Source of the DNA: Channallabes apus
Taxonomy: Eukaryota; Chordata; Actinopteri; Siluriformes; Clariidae
Direction: 5' to 3'
Assembly: GCA_030522415.1 (NCBI GenBank)
Contig: CM060127.1
Span: 8,481,207-8,545,206, forward strand
DNA length: 64,000 nucleotides
The translations under genes were made by a program, and so were the position numbers. Under the pieces are notes generated by a model, which saw nothing but the letters and a program-made list of their open reading frames with translations, had not been told where the DNA came from and searched no databases. Positions 44,462 through 57,213 of the stretch are shown here, in pieces (the first letter of the stretch is position 1; each line of letters starts with the position of its first letter).

Positions 44462-46240
44462 CTTCCATGTGTGGTTTTGCGTAGGCATGTGCTTTTATAG
44501 ACAGGCAGCTCCGCTTATATCTTGAATGAATGCCTGACAGTAGCATCCAGATGGCAGACGAGCAATTTTCATTACTTGTATTGTTGAGCTCCACTCAAGT
44601 CATGAATCTAGTCTTACAAATCAATAAGCTTCTCATCTTATGGGACCGAGACACAATTTATCTGGGAGACGTAATAGATATAAAAGTGCATTGAAATTCT
44701 ATCAAAGACACTGATGATCTATTTCTTGTGGCATAAACAGGCACGAATAGGCATCAGGGATCTTTATGACGGAGCAGAAATGGAGGAAGCGAAAACTTTT
44801 GGGGAATTGTTGTATAATTACTTTTATACGCTACGTATGTACATACACACAACACCCTTATCGACCGAGACTCGGTTCGCGGGGAAGATGAGTGTCACGT
44901 GTGAAGCTCTGTACAGTTTACCATGAAAAACACACCGCGCACCAGAGCTTCGACTATTGACCTCCGGTTGTCTTCTTCCTCGTGGCTCCGAGGCCCGCCC
45001 TGAGCTCGTACAACATTTGATGCGAAAACGACTACGAGCTTCTTTATGGCTCCCAGAGCTCGAGCTTCACTCGAGGCAGACATGCTTAAACAGGTTCTGA
45101 GCTTTTCTACAGAATAAATATTGTGCTGGTTTCAAATAATGTGGGGGGAAAAAAAAAGAAAGAAAGGCTTCCCTTTAATTTCACACGCTCTTTAATGTGA
45201 ATAATTGGGTCGGAACGCTTTCATTTGCGACATTCCGTCCACAAAGGAGTGAATTTTGCCGGATCTATTGCGCCTTTATAACCCTCTCCTCATTAGAAAA
45301 GCGTGCGCGCGAAGCCACTTGGCTTTAAGATGAACTGGAACAAAGAAGACAAGAAGACAGGTAGGTGGCGGAGAACAGCACCAACAATGAGGATGAAATG
45401 TATTTTTAATTAAATCCTGCCTGCCAGTTGGCCTTATCTCCCTGTTGTGAGAGTAGAAAAAAAAAACGTCTCCAAGCGGCGCATACCTTTCTAACTTTCT
45501 ACTGTAAAATAACGATATATTAAAAAAAAAACACAATAGCCTTCTTTCAACGAGTCACGCTCGTAAACATCAACTCATGAACGTGCTCGTTTTTTTTTTT
45601 TGCATTTTATTAAAACCCTCATAATATTCTAACGGTATGTTAAAATATGCCAGCACGATTCGGAGATATTATCTACGCTGGCAGTATGCGCTTTTTCGAC
45701 AGATGTTCAGATTGCCAGATAGATAAACTCATTCACTTTATTTCATACATCTTCAGTTTTATCTTAGTCACTGGGATTGAAGCAGGAACAGATAATAGAC
45801 ACCTTTGATGGGACTTACTGGTACCAAGCAAACTCATTTTCACACATTTAATCATGGGTCTGTGTGTGTGTGAGTGAGCCCCTCTCATTACATCATATTC
45901 TTCTTCCAAGGAGCCGGACTACCTTGTAGTCTTAAGGGATACGTAGTTCTGCTGGCTTCCTGAAGGACGTGTTTCAGTCCGGTCCTTGTACCTGAGCTGT
46001 TTCAGAGGAATGTTTTTTGTTTGTTACACCACACCGTAACCTGTGGATCATTCAAGCATTAAAAACTATCTCACTAACTCTAAGATACTGTATGAACCAG
46101 TGAGAAACAAGTGCAGATGATCAGGTTGGTGATTAGTATAGTGCTGATGCTGAATGCTGAGTGGTTGGAACAGATGAGAGGGGAAATGAGGTCGCTGCTG
46201 AGGCTGTTACATCATCTACTGATTTTTTTTTTTATTGTAT
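44462..46240. other. Unique non-coding DNA
   Basis: No exon that I trust. About 45180-45360 is repeat-free and contains a short ATG frame (45332) ending at a GTAGGT splice-donor-like site; see the findings. A-rich and T-rich runs at 45455 and 45591. Confidence 0.45.
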
Positions 46241-46244
46241 CTTT

Positions 46245-46472
46245 AGGCACAGGTTCGATTGACGCCTTTTTAAATCTTTTGAATCTTCTCCATGTACTTG
46301 GTGGGTTTCCTCCTGGTAGTCCGGGTTCCTCCCAAAGTCTAAAGACGTTTGCAGAATTGCTTGTAGTCTGTAAATAAGTGAGTGGTTTAGTGCGTGTATG
46401 TGTGTGCATCCTGGGAGAGGCTCCAGCCCCCTTCTCGACCTCGTATACAGGATCAACTGGTAGCGATGATGA
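46245..46472 (+). mobile_element. V-SINE, sense, old and shortened
   Basis: GGTTCGATTGACGCC (B box), CTTGGTGGGTTTCCTCCTGG, CCTCCCAAAGTCTAAAGACG and GAGAGGCTCCAGCCCCC are recognisable. Strongly diverged. Confidence 0.78.
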
Positions 46473-47772
46473 GATCTTTCGGCCTGTCGGTGTACAGCCT
46501 ATGTTCCCATTCAGTTTAACTTAATATGAAGAAATCAGGGGTGGCTCAAGACTATTGCACAGTGCTAGAAGTCTGCTGTTATAGTACCCCTCCGGGAAGG
46601 TTTACCACCAGATATTGAAGCGTAGCTGTGTGTATTTGTGATCATTCAGCTTCAAGAGCATTACTGAGATCAGGCTCTGATGTACAGAAGGGTGTAGAGG
46701 TCTACGTCCATCCCAGTTCATCCCAGAGGTTCTCAAGACTCAAATACTTCATTTAAGAGATATAAGAATAAGTGTAATTTGTCGAAGACGATGACTATTG
46801 TAGAATGATACCGAAATTCTGATGAAGAAAATACAACAGATAATTGATTCTTATGTAAATCCATCCATCCAACTAAGGGCAGAAAACAAAATGTATAATT
46901 AAGCATTAAAATGGAGACAGACTTGCAGAAAATTAAGTAGGTAAAGTGCCAGAAATATTAATAGAAGGCAAGAAATCTTCTTACCGCATCTTGCAAAAGA
47001 ATAACATTAAGTGCAGAGAAAGAAGAGTGTAGGAATCATTACGAACCCGCAAGAGTTGTCTCTCGTCTCCATAAAAGATGGACGCACTTTTGAGATTGTT
47101 GTGACATGGTATTCATGGTATTCATTCCTTATAGCAGTTTGCGAAAGTATTGAAATTGATCTATAACTACAGTACAGTAGATTGATAAGAAAGATGGAAT
47201 TAGTTCTACCCACTGGAATGCTGTGTTAAGGTTAAAACAATTAGTCAGTCAGTTTAATTGAGATCACTCATGAGATCTTTATGGCATTCCCTAAGTGCTG
47301 GATGATTAATTACATAAGCAGGTTTCATTTTGGTGTATGTGAACCTTTTCTTACCGCTTTCTTTGTCAGGCATTAATTTGCTGATAGACTGGTTGTCCCT
47401 CCTACAGTATGTTTGACATTCGGCTTGGCTCGTCTCTAAAAGGCCCTTTGCTTTTCCCTCTTCAACAAGATAACCATTTTACTAAATGGGACCCTGAGCT
47501 ATACGCATACTGAATCATCTGTGTACTAAAGAGCATACCGGGACAGCCAGCTATACATAAACACACAAATTACCATCACTGCATGAGGGGGAGCGAGTTA
47601 TTGTTATTATGCAGGGGGTTACAACAGGAGTGCACGAGCAGGGTGATTAGATGGTGCTGAGGAAATCATTCAGTGAAGGTTTATATGTGCATCATGGACC
47701 TTCTAAAATATGGTTATGCATCGCTCTAGGCTAGGGGGATTCAGGATAAATGGGTTGTAATAAAATCAAATA
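46473..47772. other. Unique non-coding DNA
   Basis: No gene or repeat recognised. Confidence 0.45.
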
Positions 47773-47901
47773 TGGCGGCATAAGGGCTTAGTGGTTAACC
47801 TTGTACTTCCAGGGTCCGGGTACGATTCCTGCCTTGGGATCTGAGTGCATGGAGTGCTTGGTGGGTTTCCTCCCACAGTCCAAAGACATATAGGCTAGAC
47901 A
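47773..47901 (+). mobile_element. V-SINE 5' fragment, sense
   Basis: GGCGGCATAAGGGCTTAGTGG head, GGGTACGATTCC B box and CTTGGTGGGTTTCCTCC, then cut off where the Tc1 miniature begins at a TA. The continuation after the miniature is not clearly SINE. Confidence 0.75.
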
Positions 47902-47903
47902 TA

Positions 47904-48458
47904 CACTGCCGTTCAAAAGTTTTAGAACACTTGCAAATTTCTTTGTTTTTGTTTAGTGATTTATTTTCTACATTCTACAACAATACTGGGGATTTCAAAA
48001 CTATAAAATAACACATATGGAATTAGGTAATTACGTAACAACAACAAAAAACAACAGTTAGGTGTTATTTTAAGACACAGAGGTCGGCCTTTCTGTAATA
48101 GTTCTTGCAAGAACAGTATTGTGTCAAGTGCATTTGCAAAATCCGTCAAGCACCATAATGAAACTGTCTCTCATGAAGGCCGTCCCAGGAGGACGAGACC
48201 AAAACCTCCCTCTGCTGCAGACGAGAAGTTCATTTAGAGTTATCAGCCTGAAAAATGACCAATTAACAGCAGCTCAGATTAGAGGCGTTATGAAGTCTTT
48301 ACAGAGCAGAAGTAGCAGAAACATCTCAATATCAACTGTTCAAAGGAGATTCATGCAGTTTTTGGACGCCTTCAGCAAAACTTTACAATGTAGAAAGAAA
48401 TAAACATCAGGAACCATCATGGAGTTAGAAAGTGACCCCAAACTTCTGAACGGTAGTG
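47904..48458 (+). mobile_element. Non-autonomous Tc1-like element (555 bp)
   Basis: Flanked by TA (47902-47903, 48459-48460). Terminal repeats CACTGCCGTTCAAAAGTTT and, inverted, CACTACCGTTCAGAAGTTT. The inside keeps a remnant of a Tc1 DNA-binding domain on the plus strand (LKNDQLTAAQIRGVMKSL, SISTVQRR) but no catalytic domain. It would rely on a related transposase in trans. Confidence 0.9.
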
Positions 48459-48460
48459 TA

Positions 48461-49886
48461 TACAATGGCATATAGGATGGACTAATTGCCGTTGGTCAGC
48501 ATTGGAGTCCATGGTCCCTTGTTGGACTACAGATGGACAGATGGAATAACGTCAAATGACTGCAGATTTCCCCCTACAAGCATGAACGCAAAAAGAAAGA
48601 ATAGTGATAAATATGGATTTAGGCAAAAATCTACTGTGTTCTATAAGTGTAACAAACAGCACTGTATAATAAGAAACATAAAATAATAACTCCATCTAAG
48701 CTTTCCTTATTCTACGTAGGTGAAAAGAAAATACACACACACACACACACACACACACTAACTCAACAGTGTGGAAAAATATGGAGAAGTGCCGTTAATT
48801 ATATATTCAATTTCATCAAACAGTGAAAAGGCTCTAGAGCTAACCCTGCTGTCACATTCACATTACTTATATACTGCCAGAGTGGGAGGTAGAGATTGAC
48901 AGGCTGGGAGTGAGAAAGGTAGAAAGAGAAAGGAGAGCGAGGGAAAGAACACAGCAGAGAGCCCTACCTCCGTTACGCGAAAGAAAAGAGGAGCAGAGCT
49001 CATGATAAAAGTGCAGACTTGGCAACATAGACGCGAAGCCTCAGATCTTCTCGAATTAGTCATTGTAGCAGTAGCACTCACTGCTACTGATAAAGAAAAA
49101 GCCTCTGTGAGTGTGGCAAACTCTGCCGAAAGAACCAGGCTGTGTGAAAGTCTGTCATGCGCCGAACGCTACCTGACAGGACAGGACAAGCAAGCAGGCT
49201 GGCTGAGACTGGACAGGTAAAGATTGGAAAAACGTCACTTTCTATTTTTATAATCGTCAACAGTTCAGGATGGGTGACCCAGTCTTCAGTCTAGTCTTAC
49301 AGTATATCCCTTGTTCCTGGATGAAATAAAGCAGAACCTCATCTGGCCTTTAGCTGTTTGTTGTAGGAGGTCAGCTTACAAGGTTATGTGTTTGGAGATC
49401 CTTTTCAGCTCACCACGATTGTAAAGTGTGAGTTACTGTAGTCTTCCTGGCAGCTTGAGCCATCTGAACACTCTCACCAAGAAGAGAACTAGAGAAGAAA
49501 AACAGGAATAATATTTATCAGATTCTGAAAGTATTTGAATTGTACCTGCAAGGTTTCATGCATTGTTCCTCCACACTATTGGCTTAGATATACAGTAGAT
49601 GTGCATTTTGTATGGGTAGAATTACTGTGCATGAAAATAAATGCTGTAGAATGCTGAAAAGGTATGTGAAGAGTTTGACTGCAAAATGAGATAACTCCAT
49701 GTTATGTTGTATTGCCAAATTTGGAAACAATAACATTTGTTAAACTTTAATTTATTATATAGTTGCAAACAACAATGATTGGGCCCAAGCACCTGTGCCA
49801 TCGCTGCTCAGGGGCACCAGAAAGACAGTAGACACATGCATTAAAAAGGGGACATCATTTTTGAACAGGGACAATTTTATGTTAAT
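48461..49886. other. Unique non-coding DNA
   Basis: Contains an AC microsatellite (48732-48758). At about 48890-49217 there is a purine-rich stretch with a 72-codon frame ending at CAGGTAAAG, a donor-like site. No known domain; see the findings. Confidence 0.4.
48732..48758. repeat. (AC)n microsatellite
   Basis: About 13 AC units. Confidence 0.93.
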
Positions 49887-50163
49887 ATCTCCAAAAAGCC
49901 CCGGATGGGCACTGGTGGCTCAGTGGTAGGTGTTTCGCCTGTCATGCGGAAGGCCCGGGTTCGATTCCCAGCCAGTGCCCAAATCCCAGCCACTGGATGC
50001 AGTGCCGGTCCCAAGCCCGGATACAATGGGAGGGTTGCGTCAGGAAGGGCATCCGGCGTAAAACCTGTGCCAAGTTGTAGTGCGGACTGGATATTCCGCT
50101 GTGGCGACCCTTTGCGGGAGCAGCCGAAAGACCAACAACAACATCTTCAAAAAGCCCCGGATG
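49887..50163 (+). mobile_element. tRNA-derived SINE type 2, complete, with 21-bp target duplication
   Basis: Body 49908-50142, flanked by a 21-bp direct repeat (49887-49907 and 50143-50163, one mismatch) ending AAAAAGCCCCGGATG. Head with TGGCTCAGTGGTAGG (A box) and GGTTCGATTCCC (B box). The 3' end reads TATTCCGCTGTGGCGACCC, then GGGAGCAGCCGAAAGACC and CAACAACA. The long, nearly perfect duplication shows insertion by LINE-type target priming, fairly recently. Confidence 0.94.
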
Positions 50164-51930
50164 CTAGATCAAAAGCATCACACTATAATATCACTCAATA
50201 TAATGTCACTCAGAAAGTTATTTGCCACTTTTCGGCATATATTTAAGGCATCGTCACACCTAAACTGTTTGAGATATGAAAAATGCCTTCGCAATTTTGC
50301 ATCGTCAATGTCTTATGATCAAATTCGCCTGGTTTGGTGGTAATCGTATGAATCCCATAGGAGGAGTATATCAAAATGGATTGGCTGTGTTTTGCAAACG
50401 CACAAAAAATAACTCACTTCCTGTTGAGTCAAGCCCATGACATGCAATGCAAAAATTGTTCAGCTCAATGAGATCTTCAGTAAATGTGTACCTGATTTCA
50501 CCTTTATACGTATACTATGATGTCAGGGCTGTTGTCATAGTGCTTGGGCCCTAAAAATAAGTAGCAAATTAGATCAAGGAAAAAAAAGAGTTGAGTTTTG
50601 TTGCACAAAAAAAACTGTCTAATTACAAACATTGTTGAAGATCATGTGAAACATTATAAACAATGCAAAGGCTTCAGTTTACGACATAACGACATCATAG
50701 CACAGGTAAGCCTCGTTTGGTTGTGTATCAGTCAGTGGTCCACTAAGGACAAAGTGAGCATAACAGCTCCCCACACATAGAAAATCTCATATCTCTGGTG
50801 CTAAAAATCTCTTGTGCGTCATTGAATTGTCATGATATTATTCATCTGCTTAATTTTCTTTTAAATATATTACTGTATGTGCATCACAACTCGCAAATGC
50901 GGCAAAACCATTGAAAGTGATAGCAAAAGAAAAAAATATATGCGTAACTTGGCAAGTGAAACAAGAGATACAGTACAAAGCACTACATTACAGCATCCCA
51001 CATAGATTTGTTAAGTATTTATTATGGTGTTTGCATGGCATATTATGGACATCATTTAATGCATACCTGTCTTTTATTGCATATAAACTTGTTAATTTTT
51101 TTCACCTGAATGCAATGGCGATGTAAATGTCATTTTCTTGACTTCAACATTCTCCAAAAATCCACTATTCACATTTAGTTCACTCATGCCAGCCACTATT
51201 CTGCAAAAACTGTAGTTTGTTATGCTGATCACGTACGATCCGTGATCTGATTGGCTCGTCATGATGCACCAGCTTATGCTAGAAAACTGAACACAGAAAT
51301 AGACGAGTGGTAATATCATAACTAGAAAATGCACCTGATAAATGAGAAATGTAAGTGTTTCATGGAAAAGCAGTTACTAAAATGTCCCTACTATTAAGAC
51401 AAAACACAGCTGCAGGGTTTTCAGTGGATATTACACTCGTTACAAGCCTTGCACCCCTTTTTTCAGTAATGTAGCATGAGTCAGAGTTTAAAGTAAGACA
51501 ATATAAAACAATAATAGATACAGCACCTGGCATCATTTCATTTCACCTTTATGGGATTACGCCTGAAATTCCCTTAAGGTAACTTTACTAGCTGTTCATT
51601 TAAAACAAATGTTTCTCATTCATGTATCGAGTTCATTTCACACTTGCACACACTCTGACCATTGTGAAGAGCAGGCAGCTCTGTGGTTTCCTGTATAACC
51701 TCAGAGGGAAACGGCAACGTTAAACATAGGTATAGATACAAAAACATAGAGCGAGGTGCCAAATTGTGAAGCAGCACAACATGCACAGATCATCCGGTTT
51801 GTCACACTCGACCCCATACAATATCTCTCAAAACTGACATCTAAACTTTACTGACCATTAAAAAACATTTTACTGACAAAATGAAAATGGCGAATGAATG
51901 AGTGGCAGGGGTTCTCATTGGTTCTCATTG
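50164..51930. other. Unique non-coding DNA
   Basis: No gene or repeat recognised; AT-rich. Confidence 0.45.
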
Positions 51931-52125
51931 ATCTCAGTGGTTAAGGTGTTGGACGATTGCCTGGTAGGTCCCAGGTTCAAAGCTCAGTACCACCACCACC
52001 AAGCTGCCATTGTTGGGCCCTTAAGCAAGGCCCTTAACCTTTAACTGTTCACATGGGTATTATGTAATGAGCTCAATTTAATGTTGTTCCAGATAAGGCT
52101 GTCTGCCAAATGCCATAAGTGTAAA
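51931..52125 (+). mobile_element. SINE with L2-type tail, sense
   Basis: CTCAGTGGTTAAGGTGTTGG and GGTTCAAAGCTC boxes, GCCCTTAAGCAAGGCCC, tail CAGATAAGGCTGTCTGCC (diverged stem). A short GGTTCTCATT repeat lies before its start. Confidence 0.82.
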
Positions 52126-52345
52126 TTCACCAAGCGAGTAGATTCCTCCCCCCCAAATGTGACCTCATACAGAACACCTCCTCCGACTTGTTGCTCAGCT
52201 CTGCTGTTCTCTGGTGGTACATGGCTCAGCAGAAGCATCTTTACATTCACAAACAGAAGGGGGTCTGAGGCATTGAAAAATTATGTTTTTCATAAGATTA
52301 TTTCAGCTGGAACATTAACAGACACTATGGGGAGCTCTGAGACCT

Positions 52346-52631
52346 ACACTACATGGACAAAAGTACTTGGCCAATCCTTATCCCCAGTGAAAGGCAATCT
52401 CAATGCTTCAGCATGCCAAGACATCTCGGACAGTGATATGCTTCCAACTTTATGACAAAAGTTTAGGGAAGGTCCATGACTGTGCCCCGGTGCACAAAGC
52501 AAGGACTACAAAGACATGGTTTGATGAGTTCGGTATACTTGACTGGGGACCGATTCCATATAAAAGTATATATATGTATTTGGATACAATGCCATTGCAG
52601 GTTTGGCCAAATACTTTTGTCTATATAGTGT
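52346..52631. mobile_element. Tc1/mariner-like miniature
   Basis: About 285 bp. Left end ACACTACATGGACAAAAGTA and right end, inverted, ACACTATATAGACAAAAGTA. The inside has no recognisable transposase. The expected TA is clear on the right only. Confidence 0.8.
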
Positions 52632-52803
52632 TAGTTAACATGTTTAAAAATAGTAAAGTACTATAGGTACTGATAGTTCCACCCGCGTGCAGATTCTGTC
52701 TGCATGCTACCATTACCTGTAGGTGGAGTGTGTGGTCAATTTGATAGTAGATAGATATAGATGAGACCTTGAAAGCAATAACAACATAGTTTGTATTGCA
52801 TGC
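52632..52803. other. Short unique spacer
   Basis: Nothing recognisable. Confidence 0.4.
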
Positions 52804-53440
52804 ATACACTACCTGGCCAAAAAGTTGCCTTTTCTGAATTGTCAAATTATTGGGCTGCATCAAGCAAAGGAAACAACTAAGGAGATTTGAAATGACTGGA
52901 ACTGGGTTTAGGACCCTTTAACACATTATTAAAACATTGCGCCATAATGCTGAACCATCAATTTTGTGGAAGAAATGTGGTCACAAAAACACAAATCATG
53001 ACTGGAGATCACTTGCATGGTTAGAATTCAGCAGTAGCCCAGGTAATGCTTAATAGTGAAAGTAAGAGCATTTCCATGCATGCACAATGTGACATTAAAC
53101 AGCTGTGTGTCCTTAAGAAAACCACTTGTTAGTGAGACTCGTCAGGAAAAAAGGTTTCAGCAGCCATCATGCATAGTGGCCATTGGACAATCCTCTGGTG
53201 TTTATGATCTGGGGTTACTTCAGTTGGTCTGATGACCTGAATGTACTGAATGACCAGGTTATCACATCTATGGAGTTCTTCTTTCCTGATGGCACGGCCA
53301 TATTTCCAGAACTTAAATTGTGAAAAAGTGATTCTGGGATCATGAGGAATCATTTTCACTTATGACTTGGCACCACATTGTGTATGATATAGTGATTGAA
53401 TAAAAATCTTAAAGGTGTGACTTTTGGTCAGGCTGTATAA
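52804..53440 (+). mobile_element. Degenerate Tc1-like transposon
   Basis: Ends resemble inverted repeats (ACACTACCTGGCCAAAAAGT; the right end contains ACTTTTGGTCAGGC). Plus-strand fragments: LWKKCGHKNTNHDW and, at 53190-53325, NPLVFMIWGYFSWSDDLNV (part), then FFFPDGTAIFP. The catalytic aspartate after IFQDD is lost and the C-terminus is deleted. It appears to be the same family as 1570-2460. Confidence 0.83.
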
Positions 53441-53473
53441 ATGCCTTTTTCAGATCTCAGGTCTGAGAGGGCT

Positions 53474-54727
53474 AATTGCCGCAGTATCTGAGCGAACTGC
53501 TAGTGTCTTACGATCCGCCACGCCTACTTCGGTCAAAGGATGCAGGCTGCTTGTCAGTACCGCGTATTATGAAAACTACAGCTGGGGGCAGAGCTTTTTC
53601 TTACAAAGCCCCAAAATTATGGAATAGTCTTCCAAATAGTGTTCGGGACTCAGACACAGTCTCAGTGTTTAAGTCTAGGCTAAAAACCTATTTATTTAGC
53701 CAAGCATTTTTATAAATAGATTTGCCATAAGGTAAAGGAGCAGATCTGGGGGACTCATGGACGTAGACTATTATGGTGAACTGGTATGTTTAGATGCTGT
53801 CTTCCTCACTCTCATTTGATCACTCAGGTTTGTTGACGGTGAGGTGATTGTTTGCTTTACATCTCAGTTCCCCCTCATGTTTGTGTTTCCTTCTGGCTCT
53901 CCCTTTTAGTTATGCTGTCATAGTTAGTCCTGCCGGAGTCCCTGCTTGCACTCTACAGTAAATATACATTCACATTAGACATTATGTGACTGTGACCATA
54001 CCTAACTGCCATCTCTCCTCCTCTTCTCTTTCTCCCCCTCTTTCTCTTTCCTCTCTCCCCCTTTCATTCTTTCTCTTTCTCTCTCTCTCTCTGTCGAGCT
54101 ACACATGTCATTGCTGAGCTGTCAGTGATCCAGACTTCCTCTGCCCTCCGGACCTGTCTGATCCATCCTGGTGCCCCGTTTCTGGTTGGAGGTCTCGTCG
54201 CATGGATGCCCCGTGTGTCTCTTTAGGATGCGTCTGGTGTCTGGGGATGATTCTATCTACTTAGAAGATGGTTCTGGCCTCGACTGGTGTTGTCAGCTGT
54301 TTCTCTGAGGACTTGACAATTCGATAGTTCAGGACTGGAACTTTCTACAAGTCTATCTGAGTCTCCAATAACTACCTGGACTCCATTTTAACATCAATTA
54401 ACATCAACTATTATAGCTGAACTGCCTGCCACCTAACACACTGTATAAATGCAGATCATTTCCTGCAATCTGTTTCACCCAGATGAGGATGGGTTCCCTG
54501 TTGAGTCTGGTTCCTCTCAAGGTTTCTTCCTATTACCATCTCAGGGAGTTTTTCCTTGCCACTGTCGCCCTCGGCTTGCTCACCAGGGACAATCTGACCG
54601 TTTTGATTGATACACATTCACATTCCATACAAACTTAAATAATTCTTCTGATTGTGTAAAACTGCTTTGAGACAATGACAACTGTTAAAAGCGCTATACA
54701 AATTGAATTGAATTGAATTGAATTGAA
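53474..54727 (+). mobile_element. LINE copy C, 5'-truncated
   Basis: Starts within the ORF2 C-terminus (PQYLSELLVSYDPPRLLRSK, frame 53476-53715), then the shared 3' UTR with CT tract and the tail of GAATT repeats (54702-54727). It lies directly after the Tc1 relic. Confidence 0.88.
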
Positions 54728-55044
54728 TTAATTAAGGCACCAGCTTGTGTTAACACTTTACCATCACGTAAGGTGATTTTTGGAAAACGTGTGGGCATGC
54801 TGTAAATTAGTTGGATGTAAGAATCAGACACTTCAACTTATGTGACCAAAGAATTACTTCACACAGGAGAAAGCAGCACTTTCTCCAACGTTTTAAAGGT
54901 GTGAAGTTTAAAGGTGCACTATGCAAGATCAAAGATTGAAATACAATTTCACAAGGTCTTTAGCAATTGGGAAGATCGAGTTTACCAATGTAATTGTTAT
55001 AAAAACATTTTTTTTAAAAGTCCCTCATTGAACTTCAACGGGCC
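54728..55044. other. Unique spacer
   Basis: Nothing recognisable. Confidence 0.4.
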
Positions 55045-55236
55045 AGGGGTAGCTCAGTGGTTAAGGCATTGGACTACGGTTCAGAAGGTCCCAGGCTCAA
55101 ATCCCACGACCACCAAGTTGTCCCTGTTGGGCCCTTGAGCAAGGCCCTTAACCCTCAACTGCTCAGATGTGCACTGAGATAAAAATGTAAGTCGCTCTGG
55201 ATAACAGCGTCTGCCAAATGACTAAATGTAAATGTA
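55045..55236 (+). mobile_element. SINE with L2-type tail, sense
   Basis: GGTAGCTCAGTGGTTAAGGC, GGCTCAAATCCC, GGGCCCTTGAGCAAGGCCC, tail GTCGCTCTGGATAACAGCG and a final AAATGTAAATGTAA. One mismatch breaks the tail stem. Confidence 0.88.
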
Positions 55237-55569
55237 ACTTCCATTCACACACCCATGTTGCTGATGCCAACTTGACGGAGGTCACTCGACCAGTATTTCT
55301 GGTTTAGGAGAGGTTCGCTTTAGGTCACACTGCCCAGATTTCTTATTGAGATGCTGCTGCTAGATTGTATGGTTTGTAGACTTAAATGAATTACAGGTCC
55401 AAGTGAATTGCCTTGGAAGTATGGAAGTGCTCCGTTAGTCCAGGTTACTGCAAGGAAACCAGATTTACCTGAAAGACAGCACTCCTGGGCCACATCACAG
55501 GACCGTACCTACTGTACCAGAACATTCTGCTCTTTAAAGAACTAAATGAAAAATGAAATAAATAAACAA
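55237..55569. other. Unique spacer
   Basis: Nothing recognisable. Confidence 0.4.
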
Positions 55570-55894
55570 GTCTCTCTGTGGCCTCATACCTCCAGGGTTC
55601 AGGGTTCGATCCTGGGCCTTGGACCTGTGTGCGTGGAGTTTTGCATGTTTTTACTTGTGCTTGGTGGGTTTCTACCAGGTACGTTAGTTTCCTCCCACTG
55701 TCCAAAAACAAGCAGATTATGTCATCAGGCATTTCCAATTGTCTGTAGTATGTGAATGAGAGTGCGAGCATCTTTGTGTATGTGCAATGGATTGGCACCT
55801 CGCCTTGTGCCCGACATCTCCTGGGATAGACTCCAAGCCTCCTGCAACCCTGAACAGGGTAAGCAGTATAGAAAATGAATGAATGAATGAATGA
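55570..55894 (+). mobile_element. V-SINE, sense, old copy
   Basis: Head (CTCTGTGGCCTCATACCTCCAG, GGTTCGATCC), body GTGGGTTTCTACCAGGTACG and tail GAATGAATGAATGA. Diverged. Confidence 0.82.
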
Positions 55895-56896
55895 CTCAGA
55901 ATCAGACAGCAACAACAATTAGATTATGCAGTGAAAGATATTCCATTTACAATATGGGCATTTAGCGATCTGTAGATAAGAGGCAGCACTCGTGCTCCTC
56001 CTCCTCCTCCTCCTCAAAAAAAAAAGTTTCATCTACTTAAATATGCTTCAATTACAAGCTTATTAAATATTAATGTTTTTATGGACACCCCGCGGCCCCG
56101 GTACTGGTCGATGCTGTCACTCAAAGATTAAGAGTTCACTAACAACGCTCCTTTAACAAGCCTCAAAGGCACAGCTTTCTCACGCAGGCTTGACAAAGCG
56201 TCGGTCCCTGTAGTGATCACTACTAATGACCGTTTATTAATGAATGTGTTTCAAAGTCAATAAAACCTTATCCTTTAAAAACCATAGTCATTATGTTCCA
56301 TCAATTTCACTTTAACAGAAGAGCTTAAAATCAACCTAGCAATCTTAAAATACTGTATCTGTAGACTGAACGGGTTCGAAAAAGTCATCAGTCCTGTCGT
56401 TCAGCATTCTCCAAGAAACGTTGACCAGGAACCGTGTGGGTGCCGAGTGATCACAGACAGTAAACTGGTTTGTATTCCTAAAATATGACAGTAAGTGTTA
56501 TAAAAGTTCTAGCACTTGTGTTTACTGTATTTAACACATTTGAGTTTAGAGTCTATTCCCCTGAAATGTGCTTTGCAGCATCAGATTTGCAAATTGGAAA
56601 GATTTTGCTCACAGAGGCAGAAATATGTGCACAGGTGCTGCAGTCAAACCGTACATATGGCATAAATCATTTCTCAGCATGTAGTCTATGACTGTGGCAT
56701 CCCTACTCAGAGTCAGAATCCAGCATGTAGGGAGAAATTGTAGAAAATGTCTCTCTGACTTTATACCCATCCATCCATCTAGGAACCTCTGTAGTCCAGC
56801 TATAGGGAGCATGGAGGCCAGTGGTGACTATTGGAGGCCAACGGTGAGCTCTGCATTAATTCCTATTTTTACAACCGTGATAGGATCTCCAATCAA
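55895..56896. other. Unique non-coding DNA
   Basis: Holds a CTC trinucleotide run (55997-56015). No gene seen. Confidence 0.45.
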
Positions 56897-57094
56897 CATT
56901 CACATGCACATTCCAAACTTGGGAACGCCATTTAGCATAAACTGCGTGTCTTTGGACTGTGGGAGGAAACCGGAGCACTCGGAGGAAACCCACCAAGCTT
57001 GTGAACTCCATGCACACTTACCCAGAAATGGGAATGGAACCCACACCCTGGAGGTGCAAGGCAACAGTGCTAACAACTAAGCCACTGTGCCGCC
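56897..57094 (-). mobile_element. V-SINE, antisense, 3'-truncated
   Basis: Head and body present (GCGGCACAGTGGCTTAG; ACTGTGGGAGGAAACC on plus). The 3' half is missing. Confidence 0.8.
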
Positions 57095-57178
57095 ATACAG
57101 TATGTACCTTGCTCTTATATCATGTATGATGGAAGGTTACCCCATGTGCCTGGTTCTCCTGTCTCTCTTCACTGAATA

Positions 57179-57180
<2 letters not shown>

Positions 57181-57212
<32 letters not shown>
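57181..57212. repeat. (TC)n microsatellite
   Basis: About 15 TC units. Confidence 0.93.
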
Positions 57213-57213
<1 letters not shown>

